From CAKZLS01 sp963771545 (GTDB taxonomy: Bacteria > Pseudomonadota > Alphaproteobacteria > Rhodospirillales > Defluviicoccaceae), in assembly GCA_963771545.1 (NCBI GenBank), contig CAVYTX010000002.1, positions 2,294,001 through 2,358,000 of the forward strand: a DNA stretch of 64,000 nucleotides, in the 5' to 3' direction. Position 1 is the stretch's first letter, and each line of letters opens with the position of its first letter. Shown piece after piece: positions 56,098-64,000 of this stretch. Below the pieces are notes generated by a model. The model was not told the DNA's origin and made no database searches. It saw only the letters and a program-made list of their open reading frames with translations. Made by a program: the position numbers and the translations under genes.

Positions 56098-56922
56098 ATG
56101 AGCTACAAGGAACTGTTCGTGCATCTGGACAGCACGGGGCGAAGCGATGACCGCCGGGACATCGCCTTCGATCTCGCGCGCCGATTCAAGGCCAGCGTGA
56201 GTGGCCTGTATGGCGAGTGCGATCCCTTCCTCGCCAATCTTGCCTCTCACAACGTCCATGAGATGTTTGCCGATTCGGCCGCGCGAGCCGAGTCCCTATT
56301 CAAGAACAAAGCCGGCCAGCACGAGATCTCGGTTCAATGGGAGTCGATGATTTCGCGCAGGGACAGCGCCTTGACCAAGGCCGTCGCATTTGGGGCTCGC
56401 CATTGCGATCTTGCCATTCTGGGTCAGTACAACCCGAACGAAACGCATTCCGGCGTGCCGATGGATTTGGTCGAGCAGGTCGTCATCCACACCGGACGAC
56501 CGGTGCTGGTCGTGCCTAACTCCGGGGAGGTGAAGGGTATCGGACGACGGATCATGATCGGCTGGAACGCGGGACGCGAAGCCGTGCGGGCAGTGCATGA
56601 CGCGCTTCCGTTGTTGCGGTCGGCGGAGGCGGTCACATTGGTCGCCATCAACCCCTGGCTGGAAGAAAAGGGCCACGGCAGCGTCCCCGGCGCCGACATG
56701 GCCAGACACCTAAAGGCCCATGGCGTGAAAGCGGAGACGGAAACGCGGGCGATCGAGGGAATGAGCCCGATGGAGACGCTGCTTTCACACGGGGCGGACA
56801 GAGGCGCCGACCTTCTCGTCGTCGGCGCGCACGGGCACTACGGTTTCCCGGACTTCCTGCGCGGAAGCGGAACCAAGCTTCTGCTCAGACGCATGACGGT
56901 TCCCGTTTTGATGTCGCATTGA
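56098..56922 (+). CDS. Universal stress protein, tandem-domain
   Basis: The 274-aa protein has two UspA-like domains. The first starts at SYKELFVHLDSTGRSDDRRD. The second starts at RIMIGWNAGREAVRAVHDAL and ends with ADLLVVGAHGHYGFPDFLRG and LLRRMTVPVLMSH, the ATP-binding type. It lies 40 bases after tauE and appears co-transcribed with GMC-tauE. USPs accompany TRAP transporters elsewhere (TeaD with TeaABC regulates uptake), so a role in adjusting sulfonate uptake is possible. Confidence 0.88.
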   Translation: MSYKELFVHLDSTGRSDDRRDIAFDLARRFKASVSGLYGECDPFLANLASHNVHEMFADSAARAESLFKNKAGQHEISVQWESMISRRDSALTKAVAFGARHCDLAILGQYNPNETHSGVPMDLVEQVVIHTGRPVLVVPNSGEVKGIGRRIMIGWNAGREAVRAVHDALPLLRSAEAVTLVAINPWLEEKGHGSVPGADMARHLKAHGVKAETETRAIEGMSPMETLLSHGADRGADLLVVGAHGHYGFPDFLRGSGTKLLLRRMTVPVLMSH

Positions 56923-56954
56923 CGAGAACAAGCACAACGGGTGCGCGCGGGCGG

Positions 56955-58346
56955 TTATAGAATTTCGTCGCGCAGGTAGTACCACTTGTACAGAAAGCGT
57001 TGACCGATCCGGCGGAACGGCGCGAACAGCTCCCCCGGCAATTCCGAATTGAAGATCGGCAGATCGAGCTTGACGCCCTTGCCGGCGATTTGCTCGGCCA
57101 TGCGCCGCCCGGCCTGCGCCGAGTACATGAGGCCGTTGCCGCCGTAACCGAGGGCGTAGAACAAGGTCTGTTTCGGGTCCGGCTGGACGATGCGCGGCAT
57201 CATGTCGTGGCTGACGTCGACCCAGCCCCACCATGAATAGTCGATGTCGATACCCGTCAGCGCCGGAAATTTGCGGTTCAGTCCGTCGATCAGCACCGTG
57301 AGATGACGGGGATTGGCGGCGTCGGCGCCGGTGATCCCGCTGCGGCTGCCGATATGCACCCGGTCGTCGGGCAGCAGCCGGTAATAGTGCCGCAGTGTGC
57401 GCGTGTCGGTGATCACGAGCGTACTGCGGAAGTTGCAAGCGTCCTTCTCCGCCGCGGTCAGCGGCCGCGTAACGATGGCTTTCGACAGTATCGGCATGAT
57501 CCGGTTCTTCAGCAACGGATGCAGGCCTTGGCTGGTATAACCGCCGGTCGCGACCCCCACCGCGCGGGCGCGAACCGTCCCGCCGGGCGTCCGAAGATGG
57601 TGGACGCCGTCTCGCGTCTCCCAGCCCGTGACCGGACTGGACGGATGGACCTTGGCGCCGAGCGCGCGCGCTTTCTTCAAATAGCCGTATGCGAGCTTCA
57701 GCGGATGCACACCGATCCCCTCGGGCTCGAGCATCGCGCCCGCCGCCTCGGCCTCGTTGACGTAATCCCGCTGAAGTTCATCCTTTTCGAGGATCTTGGT
57801 TTTGTAGCCGAAGACCTCATTGTGGACCCTGACCTCGGTCCGGAGCTTTTCCAAAGCCTTCGGGCGATGCGCGTTGTAGAGATGACCGTCTCGCTGCGCC
57901 TCACAGTCGATGTCTTGCATCAGGTGCTTGAAGGTGTCGAAGCCCTCCTGGATCTCGGCGTGCAGCTTCAGGGCCGTTTCCTGGCCCCAGCGCTGGATCC
58001 ACTGCGATCGCGTTAGCCGGCCCGAAGCATTCTGCGCCTGCCCGCCGTTGCGGCTGGTGCATCCCCAAACGATCTGATTGGCCTCGAGAACGTTTGCCTT
58101 GATGCCATGCTCTTGGGCGAGAAACAGGGCGCACGCGAGACCCGTGAAGCCGGATCCGATGATCGCAACGTCCACGTCGATGTCCCGATTGACCGGGCCA
58201 TCGTCGTCGGGCGGGGCGCCGGCCGTGTCGATCCAATACGTCGGCGCATAGGTCTGGCCGTGACCGGAATCAGGTGAGACAAGCGGATCATAGACCGGAT
58301 CATAGGGGTTCGACGGCATCAGGTTGACGCGTGAATTCCTTGCCAT
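56955..58346 (-). CDS. tauY: FAD-dependent oxidoreductase, taurine dehydrogenase large subunit (TauY) candidate
   Basis: The 463-aa DAO-fold flavoprotein has the dinucleotide motif VDVAIIGSGFTGLACALFLA, CTSRNGGQAQNASGR next to the flavin, and the late FAD-binding YALGYGGNGLMYSAQAGRRM. TauY of Paracoccus and Roseobacter relatives is a FAD oxidoreductase of this size, encoded directly after the small TauX; it deaminates taurine to sulfoacetaldehyde, passing electrons to cytochrome c. The pairing with an NTF2-like small gene and the xsc neighbourhood support the call; other amine dehydrogenases are possible. Confidence 0.75.
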   Translation of the reverse strand: MARNSRVNLMPSNPYDPVYDPLVSPDSGHGQTYAPTYWIDTAGAPPDDDGPVNRDIDVDVAIIGSGFTGLACALFLAQEHGIKANVLEANQIVWGCTSRNGGQAQNASGRLTRSQWIQRWGQETALKLHAEIQEGFDTFKHLMQDIDCEAQRDGHLYNAHRPKALEKLRTEVRVHNEVFGYKTKILEKDELQRDYVNEAEAAGAMLEPEGIGVHPLKLAYGYLKKARALGAKVHPSSPVTGWETRDGVHHLRTPGGTVRARAVGVATGGYTSQGLHPLLKNRIMPILSKAIVTRPLTAAEKDACNFRSTLVITDTRTLRHYYRLLPDDRVHIGSRSGITGADAANPRHLTVLIDGLNRKFPALTGIDIDYSWWGWVDVSHDMMPRIVQPDPKQTLFYALGYGGNGLMYSAQAGRRMAEQIAGKGVKLDLPIFNSELPGELFAPFRRIGQRFLYKWYYLRDEIL

Positions 58347-58384
58347 GGGTTCGCCTTCTTTTTTTAAAAAGCTTACGGTGCTTG

Positions 58385-58789
58385 TCAGCGCTGTTGCGGC
58401 GGCAGCAGCGGCCGATCCTTGCGGAAGGCGTTCTTGACCGCGATCTTGCCATCCCTGAAAGCGAAGATATCGCAGCCTTGCGCCTCAATGCGCGAGCCGT
58501 CCGCCTTCGTCCCGATGAACGTCCACTCGGAGACACCGTTGTCGACCGCGACAAAATGATGCCCGTCCGCCCATTGGGCGTCGGGGAATGTCGCCCACAC
58601 TTGCTCGAACGCGGCGCCCACCGCTTCGTGGCCAACAAATCGGGCGCCATGGACGTCGGGTCCGCCGGCGGCATCGAACACGCAATCGTCGGTCATGAAC
58701 GACAGAATGGACTTCACGTCATGGCGATTGAAGGCGTCGGAAAACGCCGCCAAATCATCCACTGTCACTTGCTTCGTCTCGCCCGGCAT
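58385..58789 (-). CDS. tauX: SnoaL/NTF2-like small protein, taurine dehydrogenase small subunit (TauX) candidate
   Basis: The 134-aa protein has an NTF2-like cone fold: AAFSDAFNRHDVKSILSFMT, DCVFDAAGGPDVHG, VWATFPDAQWADGHHFVAVD and IEAQGCDIFAFRDGKIAVKN. It lies 38 bases before the FAD oxidoreductase gene on the same strand. TauX, the small subunit of taurine dehydrogenase, occupies this position in tauXY operons. The assignment is from context and fold, not from a full comparison. Confidence 0.7.
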   Translation of the reverse strand: MPGETKQVTVDDLAAFSDAFNRHDVKSILSFMTDDCVFDAAGGPDVHGARFVGHEAVGAAFEQVWATFPDAQWADGHHFVAVDNGVSEWTFIGTKADGSRIEAQGCDIFAFRDGKIAVKNAFRKDRPLLPPQQR

Positions 58790-59160
58790 CGGCTTCGTCT
58801 TTCTTTAGTGATACGACAGCGCGGCCCTCAATCCGTTTCACGGGTCCGGAACGAATTCAGACGCGCCCTTCCTGAATTTTCACGCTAGTCTAGGCCGCGC
58901 GGCGGCGGTAGCGCCAGATGACGGCATTCGCTGGTGCCAGGCGTTTGGCGCCGGCGAAGGGCGAGCGGATTGGATTCTTGGACGATACAGCCCCAAACAA
59001 TTTCTGAAATCGTCCCTTTTCCCGCTTCGGCCCACTTTTGTTCTTAAGTTCCCAAATTCGCGGCTCTTGTATTCAAGGGTGGTCGTTCCCCATCATAGTT
59101 TGTTACGGCCATGGCACGAAACAAGCGCTTCTGGCGTATCGACAATTGGACGCGGAACGG
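58790..59160. promoter_or_regulatory. Divergent intergenic region between tauX and the DegT-family gene
   Basis: These 371 bases lie between divergent transcription units and must hold promoters for both. The second copy of the 37-base repeat lies at 58904-58940, about 115 bases upstream of tauX. The DegT frame is open back to 59038, but that part lacks family similarity. No other gene is evident. Confidence 0.5.
58904..58940 (+). repeat. 37-base dispersed repeat, copy 2 (upstream of tauXY)
   Basis: It begins GGCGGTAGCGCCAG and ends in GCCAG, differing from the copy at 49268-49304 at five positions. It lies upstream of the tauX-like gene and is divergent from the DegT gene, so it could serve either promoter. 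Confidence 0.6.
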
Positions 59161-60396
59161 ATGACCTCTGCCGAAACCGATACGATGAAAGTATTCAACA
59201 GGTCCTTCACTCAGCAGGAGGCGATTCCGGAGGCCGCGATAGAACGGGCGGTGGCGGTAATGCGATCCGGCCGTTTACACCGTTACAACGCCGAGCCCGG
59301 GGAGACGACGGAGACCGAACTTCTGGAGCAGGAGTTCGCGACCTACATGGGCATGCCCTATTGTCTCGCCTGCGCGTCGGGCGGGTATGCCCTGCACATC
59401 GCGCTCCGCGCCGCCGGTTTGAAGCCGGGCGACAAAGTGCTGTCCAACGCCTTCACGTTGGCGCCGGTTCCGGGCGCCATCCACAACGCCGGCGGCGTGC
59501 CCGTTCTCGTTGAGACGGGCGAGGACTACACGGTCGATTGCGGTCACCTTCGAGAGCTCGCCGCGCAATCCGGCGCCCGCTTCTTCATGCTCTCGCATAT
59601 GCGCGGGCATATCGGCGATATGGATACCATCGTCGAGATCTGCGACGCCAACCATCTGGTGCTGATAGAAGACTGCGCCCATACCATGGGAGCTCGCTGG
59701 AGGGGACGGCCGAGCGGCGCCTTCGGAAAGGCAAGCTGTTTCAGCACACAGACCTACAAGCACATCAACTCCGGAGAGGGGGGGCTTCTCGTCACGGCCG
59801 ACCCCGAGGTCGCCGCGCGCGCGGTGCTCTATTCCGGCTCGTATATGCTGTACGGGCGCCATATCGCGGCGCCGGCGGCGGAGGCGGTCGCGAACGTCCG
59901 CCTGTCCACGCCCAACTACAGTGGCCGGATGGACAACCTCCGCGCCGCGATTCTGCGCCCTCAGCTTCGCGCTCTGGACGACCAATGCGTACGCTGGAAC
60001 CGTTTGTACGTGGCCGTCGAACGCCGGCTGAGGGAGGAAGTTGCGATTAGCGTCCCGATTCGACCGCCGCACGAGCACTTTGTCGGCAGTTCCATCCAGT
60101 TCTCCTTGCCTGGATTTTCGGGCGATGAAGTAAGGAGATTTGTCGACCTCTGTTCCCGGCGAGGCGTCCAAATCAAGTGGTTTGGAGACCCTGAACCGCG
60201 CGGCTACACGAGCCGCTTCGACAGCTGGCAATACCTGGAAGGGCGAGAGGATCTTCCAAGGACCCGGCACGTGCTCTCTGTCCTATGCGACCTGCGCCTG
60301 CCGCTGACGTTCGACGAGGCCGACTGTGACGCGATCGGCGAAATCATCACGGACTGTGCCGCGGAAGTTCGCTCCATCAAGGATCAGACAAAATGA
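59161..60396 (+). CDS. DegT/DnrJ/EryC1/StrS family PLP aminotransferase
   Basis: The 411-aa fold-type I PLP enzyme has the family pattern LACASGGYALHIALRAAGLK, IEDCAHTMGARWRGRPSGAF with the cofactor Asp, and the Schiff-base Lys in STQTYKHINSGEGG. The ATG at 59161 (MTSAETDTMKVF) is chosen because the upstream frame lacks family similarity. DegT enzymes usually aminate sugar nucleotides, but here it heads an operon with a TRAP transporter in a sulfonate cluster. Deamination of an imported amino compound is a possibility. Its stop overlaps the next start (ATGA). Confidence 0.88.
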   Translation: MTSAETDTMKVFNRSFTQQEAIPEAAIERAVAVMRSGRLHRYNAEPGETTETELLEQEFATYMGMPYCLACASGGYALHIALRAAGLKPGDKVLSNAFTLAPVPGAIHNAGGVPVLVETGEDYTVDCGHLRELAAQSGARFFMLSHMRGHIGDMDTIVEICDANHLVLIEDCAHTMGARWRGRPSGAFGKASCFSTQTYKHINSGEGGLLVTADPEVAARAVLYSGSYMLYGRHIAAPAAEAVANVRLSTPNYSGRMDNLRAAILRPQLRALDDQCVRWNRLYVAVERRLREEVAISVPIRPPHEHFVGSSIQFSLPGFSGDEVRRFVDLCSRRGVQIKWFGDPEPRGYTSRFDSWQYLEGREDLPRTRHVLSVLCDLRLPLTFDEADCDAIGEIITDCAAEVRSIKDQTK

Positions 60397-60818
60397 GCGA
60401 GAAAACGGTTGGAGCGAGCGTTCATGTAAGCCATTCTGGTCCAAACAAAACCTTGCGTTTGGCACTACTGCCATACGAAGGAGGCGTGGTAACGATTCGT
60501 TCGCGCAATGAATACAAAAAAGGCAAAGAGCTTTCGGTGCGTCTGTCCCGGGAGCCAAGAAAACACGGGGCGCTCGTTCCGAGGCGATGGTTTGTCAATC
60601 AGCACAGTTCGGATCGAGCGCAGGAGGAGGAGAGCGTTGAGATGATCGTGATGGTTGGACCGTTTGATAAGACTGTCGCCATCAAACGCGCGCGATCATC
60701 GGCAAAATCAGCGAAACAAGTAAAGCAGTTCATGGCTGAAACCACCTTGGCGCGCGTGCGAATACGGCGGTTGCTCTTGACGTCAACAATTCATAAAGCG
60801 GAATGGAGGAAGCGATGA
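60393..60818 (+). CDS. 141-aa basic protein of unknown function, coupled on both sides
   Basis: The start overlaps the DegT stop (ATGA at 60393-60396). Its own stop overlaps the start of the following dctP gene (ATGA at 60815-60818), the pattern of translational coupling. The sequence is basic (RSRNEYKKGKELSVRLSREP, ending TIHKAEWRKR), has no signal peptide or membrane span and matches no family I recognise. Base composition is less GC-rich than the neighbours. It could be a chance frame across a promoter region; the double overlap favours a gene. Confidence 0.45.
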   Translation: MSEKTVGASVHVSHSGPNKTLRLALLPYEGGVVTIRSRNEYKKGKELSVRLSREPRKHGALVPRRWFVNQHSSDRAQEEESVEMIVMVGPFDKTVAIKRARSSAKSAKQVKQFMAETTLARVRIRRLLLTSTIHKAEWRKR

Positions 60819-61816
60819 TACCTGGATTATGCGCTCGGATATTCAACGTTGCGGCGGTCCTCGTCCTGTTTGCCGGCACCCAGGCGGAAGCCAAGACGTA
60901 CAAGATCGCACTTGGCGACGCCGCCGGAAGCGCCCAGCACGCGCTTGGGCAAAAGTTTGTCGAAGAATTGGAGGCCAGAACGGGCGGCAAGGACACCGCG
61001 GAGCTGTTTGTCAATGGTCAGCTGGGCAGCGAACAGGACACGGTCAACGATGCCGCCATGGGAACCTTGGATTTCTCCATCGTCGCCATCAACAATATCA
61101 CGCCGTTCTCCCCGACCGTCGGCATCTTCACGCTCCCGTATGTCATTCTCAGCCTCGACGAGGCGATCAAATTGACCCAGGGCGAGGTCGGCCAGGAGCT
61201 TACGGAAAACACCATCCGCGATGCCGGGGTCCGCATTCTCGGTTGGAGCTACACGGGGTTCCGCCGTCTGACCAACTCCAAGAGGCCGGTAAAGACTCTC
61301 GAGGATCTTCAGGGGCTGGTCATTCGCGTTCCCAAGAATGAAATCATGATCGACACCTACAATGCCTGGGGCATCAACCCCACGCCGATGGCCTGGTCCG
61401 AGACATTCACCGCGCTTCAGCAAGGCGTGGTCGATGGCCAAGACAACCCGTATCTCACCATCAGTGCGATGAAGTTCTACGAGGTGCAGAAATACATCAC
61501 CAACATCCGCTACATTTTCTCCCTCGAACCCCTGATTATCAGCGAATCCCTGTTCGAGAGCCTCGATCCGAAATCGCAGGAGATCATGATCGAAGCCGGC
61601 AAGGCCGCGACCGAGTACAGCGCTCAGTTCCTGCGCGACCAGGAAGAGGCCATCAAACAGGACCTTGTGGCCAAGGGCATGGAAATCGTCGATCCGGCCA
61701 ACGACGAGAAAGAGTGGATCGAAAAAGCCACTACGCAGGTATGGCCGAAGTTCTATGAGAGCATCGGCGGCAAGGAGAAGCTGGACAACGTGATGAAGAT
61801 CGTCGGCCGCAACTAA
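60815..61816 (+). CDS. TRAP substrate-binding protein, DctP type (second system)
   Basis: The 333-aa protein starts at the ATG at 60815, preceded by GGAGGA; an earlier ATG at 60803 would overlap that site. A Sec signal (NVAAVLVLFAGTQAEA) is followed by a DctP core: KTYKIALGDAAGSAQHALGQ, ELFVNGQLGSEQDTVNDA, the ligand-Arg region GLVIRVPKNEIMIDTYNAWG and TFTALQQGVVDGQDNPY. It is intact, unlike the first DctP in the window. It is the ligand receptor for the permeases that follow; taurine or a related compound is the context guess. Confidence 0.94.
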   Translation: MIPGLCARIFNVAAVLVLFAGTQAEAKTYKIALGDAAGSAQHALGQKFVEELEARTGGKDTAELFVNGQLGSEQDTVNDAAMGTLDFSIVAINNITPFSPTVGIFTLPYVILSLDEAIKLTQGEVGQELTENTIRDAGVRILGWSYTGFRRLTNSKRPVKTLEDLQGLVIRVPKNEIMIDTYNAWGINPTPMAWSETFTALQQGVVDGQDNPYLTISAMKFYEVQKYITNIRYIFSLEPLIISESLFESLDPKSQEIMIEAGKAATEYSAQFLRDQEEAIKQDLVAKGMEIVDPANDEKEWIEKATTQVWPKFYESIGGKEKLDNVMKIVGRN

Positions 61817-61937
61817 GAACCATCGCAACAGGATCAACGAGGCCCACGATCTCTACAAGACCCGCCAGAGGGGCGCATTTTACGACGAGAAAACCTGTTC
61901 GTAACGTGCGTCCCTCTGGGTCGGGGAGGTGGTCGCG

Positions 61938-62480
61938 ATGAAGATCATAATAAAATTTTTTGATAACATAGAAAGTTATATTTGCCGTTCGCTTCTGGCT
62001 TTCTTTGTCGTCTTGCTGTTCGCGCAAATCGTTTCTCGTAATATTTTCAGTTATTCCATTGCTTGGACCGAAGAACTGTCGACCTATCTCTTCGTTTGGT
62101 TCACGTTTTTCGGCGCGAGTTATGCCGCGAAGCTGGCCGCGCATAACCGGGTTACATTCCAGTTCAAGAAACTTCCAAGAAAAACTGTATATCTGATTGA
62201 AGCATTCGCCGACGTATTTTGGCTTATGTTTAATGCCTATTTTGTATATCTAAGTTACGACTTCGTATTCAATAAAATGAACCTGTTCTGGAAATCGCAA
62301 ACTCTTGGCGTTCCCATGAAATATTTTTACATGGTTCTTCCGATCGCCTTCACGCTGATGTCGATTCGCATCATTCAGGTGAACTATAACCGGATCGTGA
62401 GGGGGATCGATATCCGCGACCCGGACGAGGTCGCGGTCGAAAAAGTAATCGATGACAGCGAGGCCGCACAGCAAAGTTAA
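61938..62480 (+). CDS. TRAP transporter small permease, DctQ type (second system)
   Basis: The 180-aa protein has four spans (CRSLLAFFVVLLFAQIVSRN, SIAWTEELSTYLFVWFTFFG and two later ones). The ATG at 61938 (MKIIIKFFDN) is preceded by GGGGAGG. Its composition is noticeably AT-richer than most genes here, mainly in the membrane segments. It lies 121 bases after dctP and 53 before dctM. Confidence 0.92.
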   Translation: MKIIIKFFDNIESYICRSLLAFFVVLLFAQIVSRNIFSYSIAWTEELSTYLFVWFTFFGASYAAKLAAHNRVTFQFKKLPRKTVYLIEAFADVFWLMFNAYFVYLSYDFVFNKMNLFWKSQTLGVPMKYFYMVLPIAFTLMSIRIIQVNYNRIVRGIDIRDPDEVAVEKVIDDSEAAQQS

Positions 62481-62533
62481 AAAAAGAAACCGAGGCGAAT
62501 CGCTCTGGTATAAAGGGAAGGCATTCGGTCGCC

Positions 62534-63874
62534 ATGGAAACGACAATCGTCACGATCCTTTTTGGATTATTCATCGTTTTGCTCATTATCGGCGCGCCGA
62601 TCACGGTCGCGCTTGGCGTTTCCGCCTTGATCTCGTTTCTATATCTTGGCGACAATCCGATTAAGTTCGTTCAGATCGCCTTCACGGCGGTGGGATCGTT
62701 TCCTTTGATGGCGTTGCCGGCGTTCATTCTGGCCGGCGCGCTGATGGAAGCCGCCGGGATATCGCAACGCCTCGTCGTCCTGGCCGAGAGTTTCGCCGGA
62801 CCCTTCACCGGCGGGATGTCGGCGGCCGCGGTGTTCGCCTGCTTGTTCTTCGGCGCGATCTCCGGATCGGGCCCGGCGACAACGGCGGCGGTGGGCATGC
62901 TGATGATACCCGCGATGATCGACCGCGGTTACGACAAGGGATATGCGGCGTCGATCACCGCCTCTTCCGGCGGCCTTGGCGTCGTCATCCCTCCATCGAT
63001 CCCGATGGTAATCTTCGGCATCGCCGCCCTCGGAATGCAGCCGCCACCCGAAGCGGTGGAGAAATTCGGCGTGTTCCAGTCCGTATCCATCCCCAAACTG
63101 TTCATCGCCGGCGTCTTTCCTGGGCTGGTGATCGCGGGAACGCTGCTGATCATGAATTACATCCTGTGCAAGAAAAAAGGCTACCGGGGCAGCGCGGAGG
63201 GGTGGTCGGTCAGGGTCATCGGTTGTGCCCTATACCGTGGTTTTTGGTCGATTCTGGCGCCGCTTGTCATTCTCGGCGGCATTTATACCGGCCTGTTCAC
63301 CCCGACCGAGGCCGCCATTGTCGCGATCTTCTATACGCTGCTCGTGGGCTTTCTCATTCACAAGGAATTGAAGGTCGAGGCCATTTGGCGTTGCCTCGAG
63401 ACCACGACCTGGATCACCGGCCGCGTATTGCTGATCCTGTTCACCGCGACCGTTTTCGGACGTCTTCTCGTCGAAAACCGGATCCCGGCGATTATCGCCG
63501 AAGCGATGCTGAGCGCCACCGAAAACATTTATATCATTTGGGCCATGATCATCTTTTTTCTGCTGTTCATCGGCATGTTCATGGAGACGCTGGCGGCCAT
63601 TCTGATCCTGACGCCGGTGCTGCTGCCGATCGCCTACAGCATGGGCATCGATCCGGTGCATTTCGGCATCGTCGTGGTGTGCTGCTTGTCTATTGGTTTC
63701 CAAACGCCGCCGCTGGGCGAGAACCTGTTTATCGCATCCGGAATTTCGAACACGACGATCGAGGAGATCTCCCTCAAGGCGCTGCCATTCGCGGCGATCA
63801 ATACAGCCGGGGTTTTCGTCATTGCCTTTTTTCCGGAAATTTCGCTTTGGCTTCCCCGGCTATTTGGCTACTGA
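62534..63874 (+). CDS. TRAP transporter large permease, DctM type (second system)
   Basis: The 446-aa permease carries DctM motifs: LPAFILAGALMEAAGISQRL, LFFGAISGSGPATTAAVGML, GLGVVIPPSIPMVIFGIAAL and the late FIGMFMETLAAILILTPVLL. Twelve or so spans are expected. It completes a P-Q-M order on the plus strand. In the sulfonate context it resembles TauKLM-type taurine uptake systems, but the substrate is not readable from the permease. Confidence 0.94.
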   Translation: METTIVTILFGLFIVLLIIGAPITVALGVSALISFLYLGDNPIKFVQIAFTAVGSFPLMALPAFILAGALMEAAGISQRLVVLAESFAGPFTGGMSAAAVFACLFFGAISGSGPATTAAVGMLMIPAMIDRGYDKGYAASITASSGGLGVVIPPSIPMVIFGIAALGMQPPPEAVEKFGVFQSVSIPKLFIAGVFPGLVIAGTLLIMNYILCKKKGYRGSAEGWSVRVIGCALYRGFWSILAPLVILGGIYTGLFTPTEAAIVAIFYTLLVGFLIHKELKVEAIWRCLETTTWITGRVLLILFTATVFGRLLVENRIPAIIAEAMLSATENIYIIWAMIIFFLLFIGMFMETLAAILILTPVLLPIAYSMGIDPVHFGIVVVCCLSIGFQTPPLGENLFIASGISNTTIEEISLKALPFAAINTAGVFVIAFFPEISLWLPRLFGY

Positions 63875-63939
63875 CCGGTAACGTATGTCGCGGGCAAACG
63901 AAATCGAGCCGGCCACGCTGAAACAGGAGAAATAACAAC

Positions 63940-64000
63940 ATGATATGGGGAATAGAACGCATTCTCTATGCAACCGATCTAGGCCACAATTCCGCTTACG
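63940..64000 (+). CDS. Universal stress protein, partial (start only)
   Basis: The ATG at 63940 follows AGGAGAA and opens MIWGIERILYATDLGHNSAY, the typical first strand of a UspA domain. The gene continues beyond the right edge. A UspA gene directly after TRAP genes recalls TeaD of the ectoine transporter, a regulator of uptake. Confidence 0.75.
   Translation, partial: MIWGIERILYATDLGHNSAY

Overview
GC-rich, densely packed bacterial chromosome with alphaproteobacterial character. Points in favour are a block of ssb, gyrA and coaD on one strand with uvrA divergent from ssb, a DUF2125 protein, an HpnC-like squalene synthase, an Xsc-based sulfonate pathway and several TRAP transporters. A Rhodospirillales-like marine or sediment organism is plausible. 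This is inference from gene content, not a phylogenetic placement.

Layout. 1-1407 (-): end of an operon resembling group 3b [NiFe] hydrogenase/sulfhydrogenase clusters. 1596-8771 (+): a DUF2934 protein, then the glycogen/maltodextrin genes glgB, glgX and malQ. 8772-10819: about 2 kb without intact genes, holding a cluster of TGTCGTCATT decamers and the remains of a metallo-beta-lactamase-fold gene and a 2OG-Fe(II) oxygenase gene. 10820-19778 (-): a type I secretion pair (ABC transporter, HlyD) and one very large RTX protein gene broken by a one-base frameshift. 19779-20136: AT-rich divergent promoter region. 20137-26513 (+): six genes that look like a Gram-negative counterpart of the dlt (D-alanylation) system: a LuxR-type HTH fused to an adenylating enzyme, an adenylation-carrier didomain protein, a 49-aa membrane peptide, an MBOAT acyltransferase, a 45-aa membrane peptide ending in FRYGRY, and an SGNH-fold transferase. 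26526-45832: core genes (tRNA-Lys, coaD, gyrA, ssb, uvrA, trmFO, squalene synthase family, sodB, TerC, tRNA-Thr and others).

45884-64000 is a C2-sulfonate island. Acetate kinase, Xsc, an IclR regulator and a TRAP transporter run on the minus strand. They are divergent from a GMC oxidoreductase (isethionate dehydrogenase candidate), a TauE-type sulfite exporter and a universal stress protein. Next come a TauX/TauY-like taurine dehydrogenase pair (-), then a DegT-family aminotransferase, an unknown 141-aa protein, a second TRAP transporter and the start of another universal stress protein (+). Together they would import isethionate and/or taurine, oxidise both to sulfoacetaldehyde, cleave this with Xsc to acetyl phosphate and sulfite, make ATP through AckA and export sulfite.

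Sequence quality. Four otherwise well-conserved genes (glgB, glgX, the RTX gene, the first dctP) each carry one single-base frameshift, and all four can be explained by one base more or less in a short homopolymer. Assembly error is the simplest reading; real lesions are possible. The most interesting region is the dlt-like cassette with its stand-alone acyl-shuttle-like microprotein.
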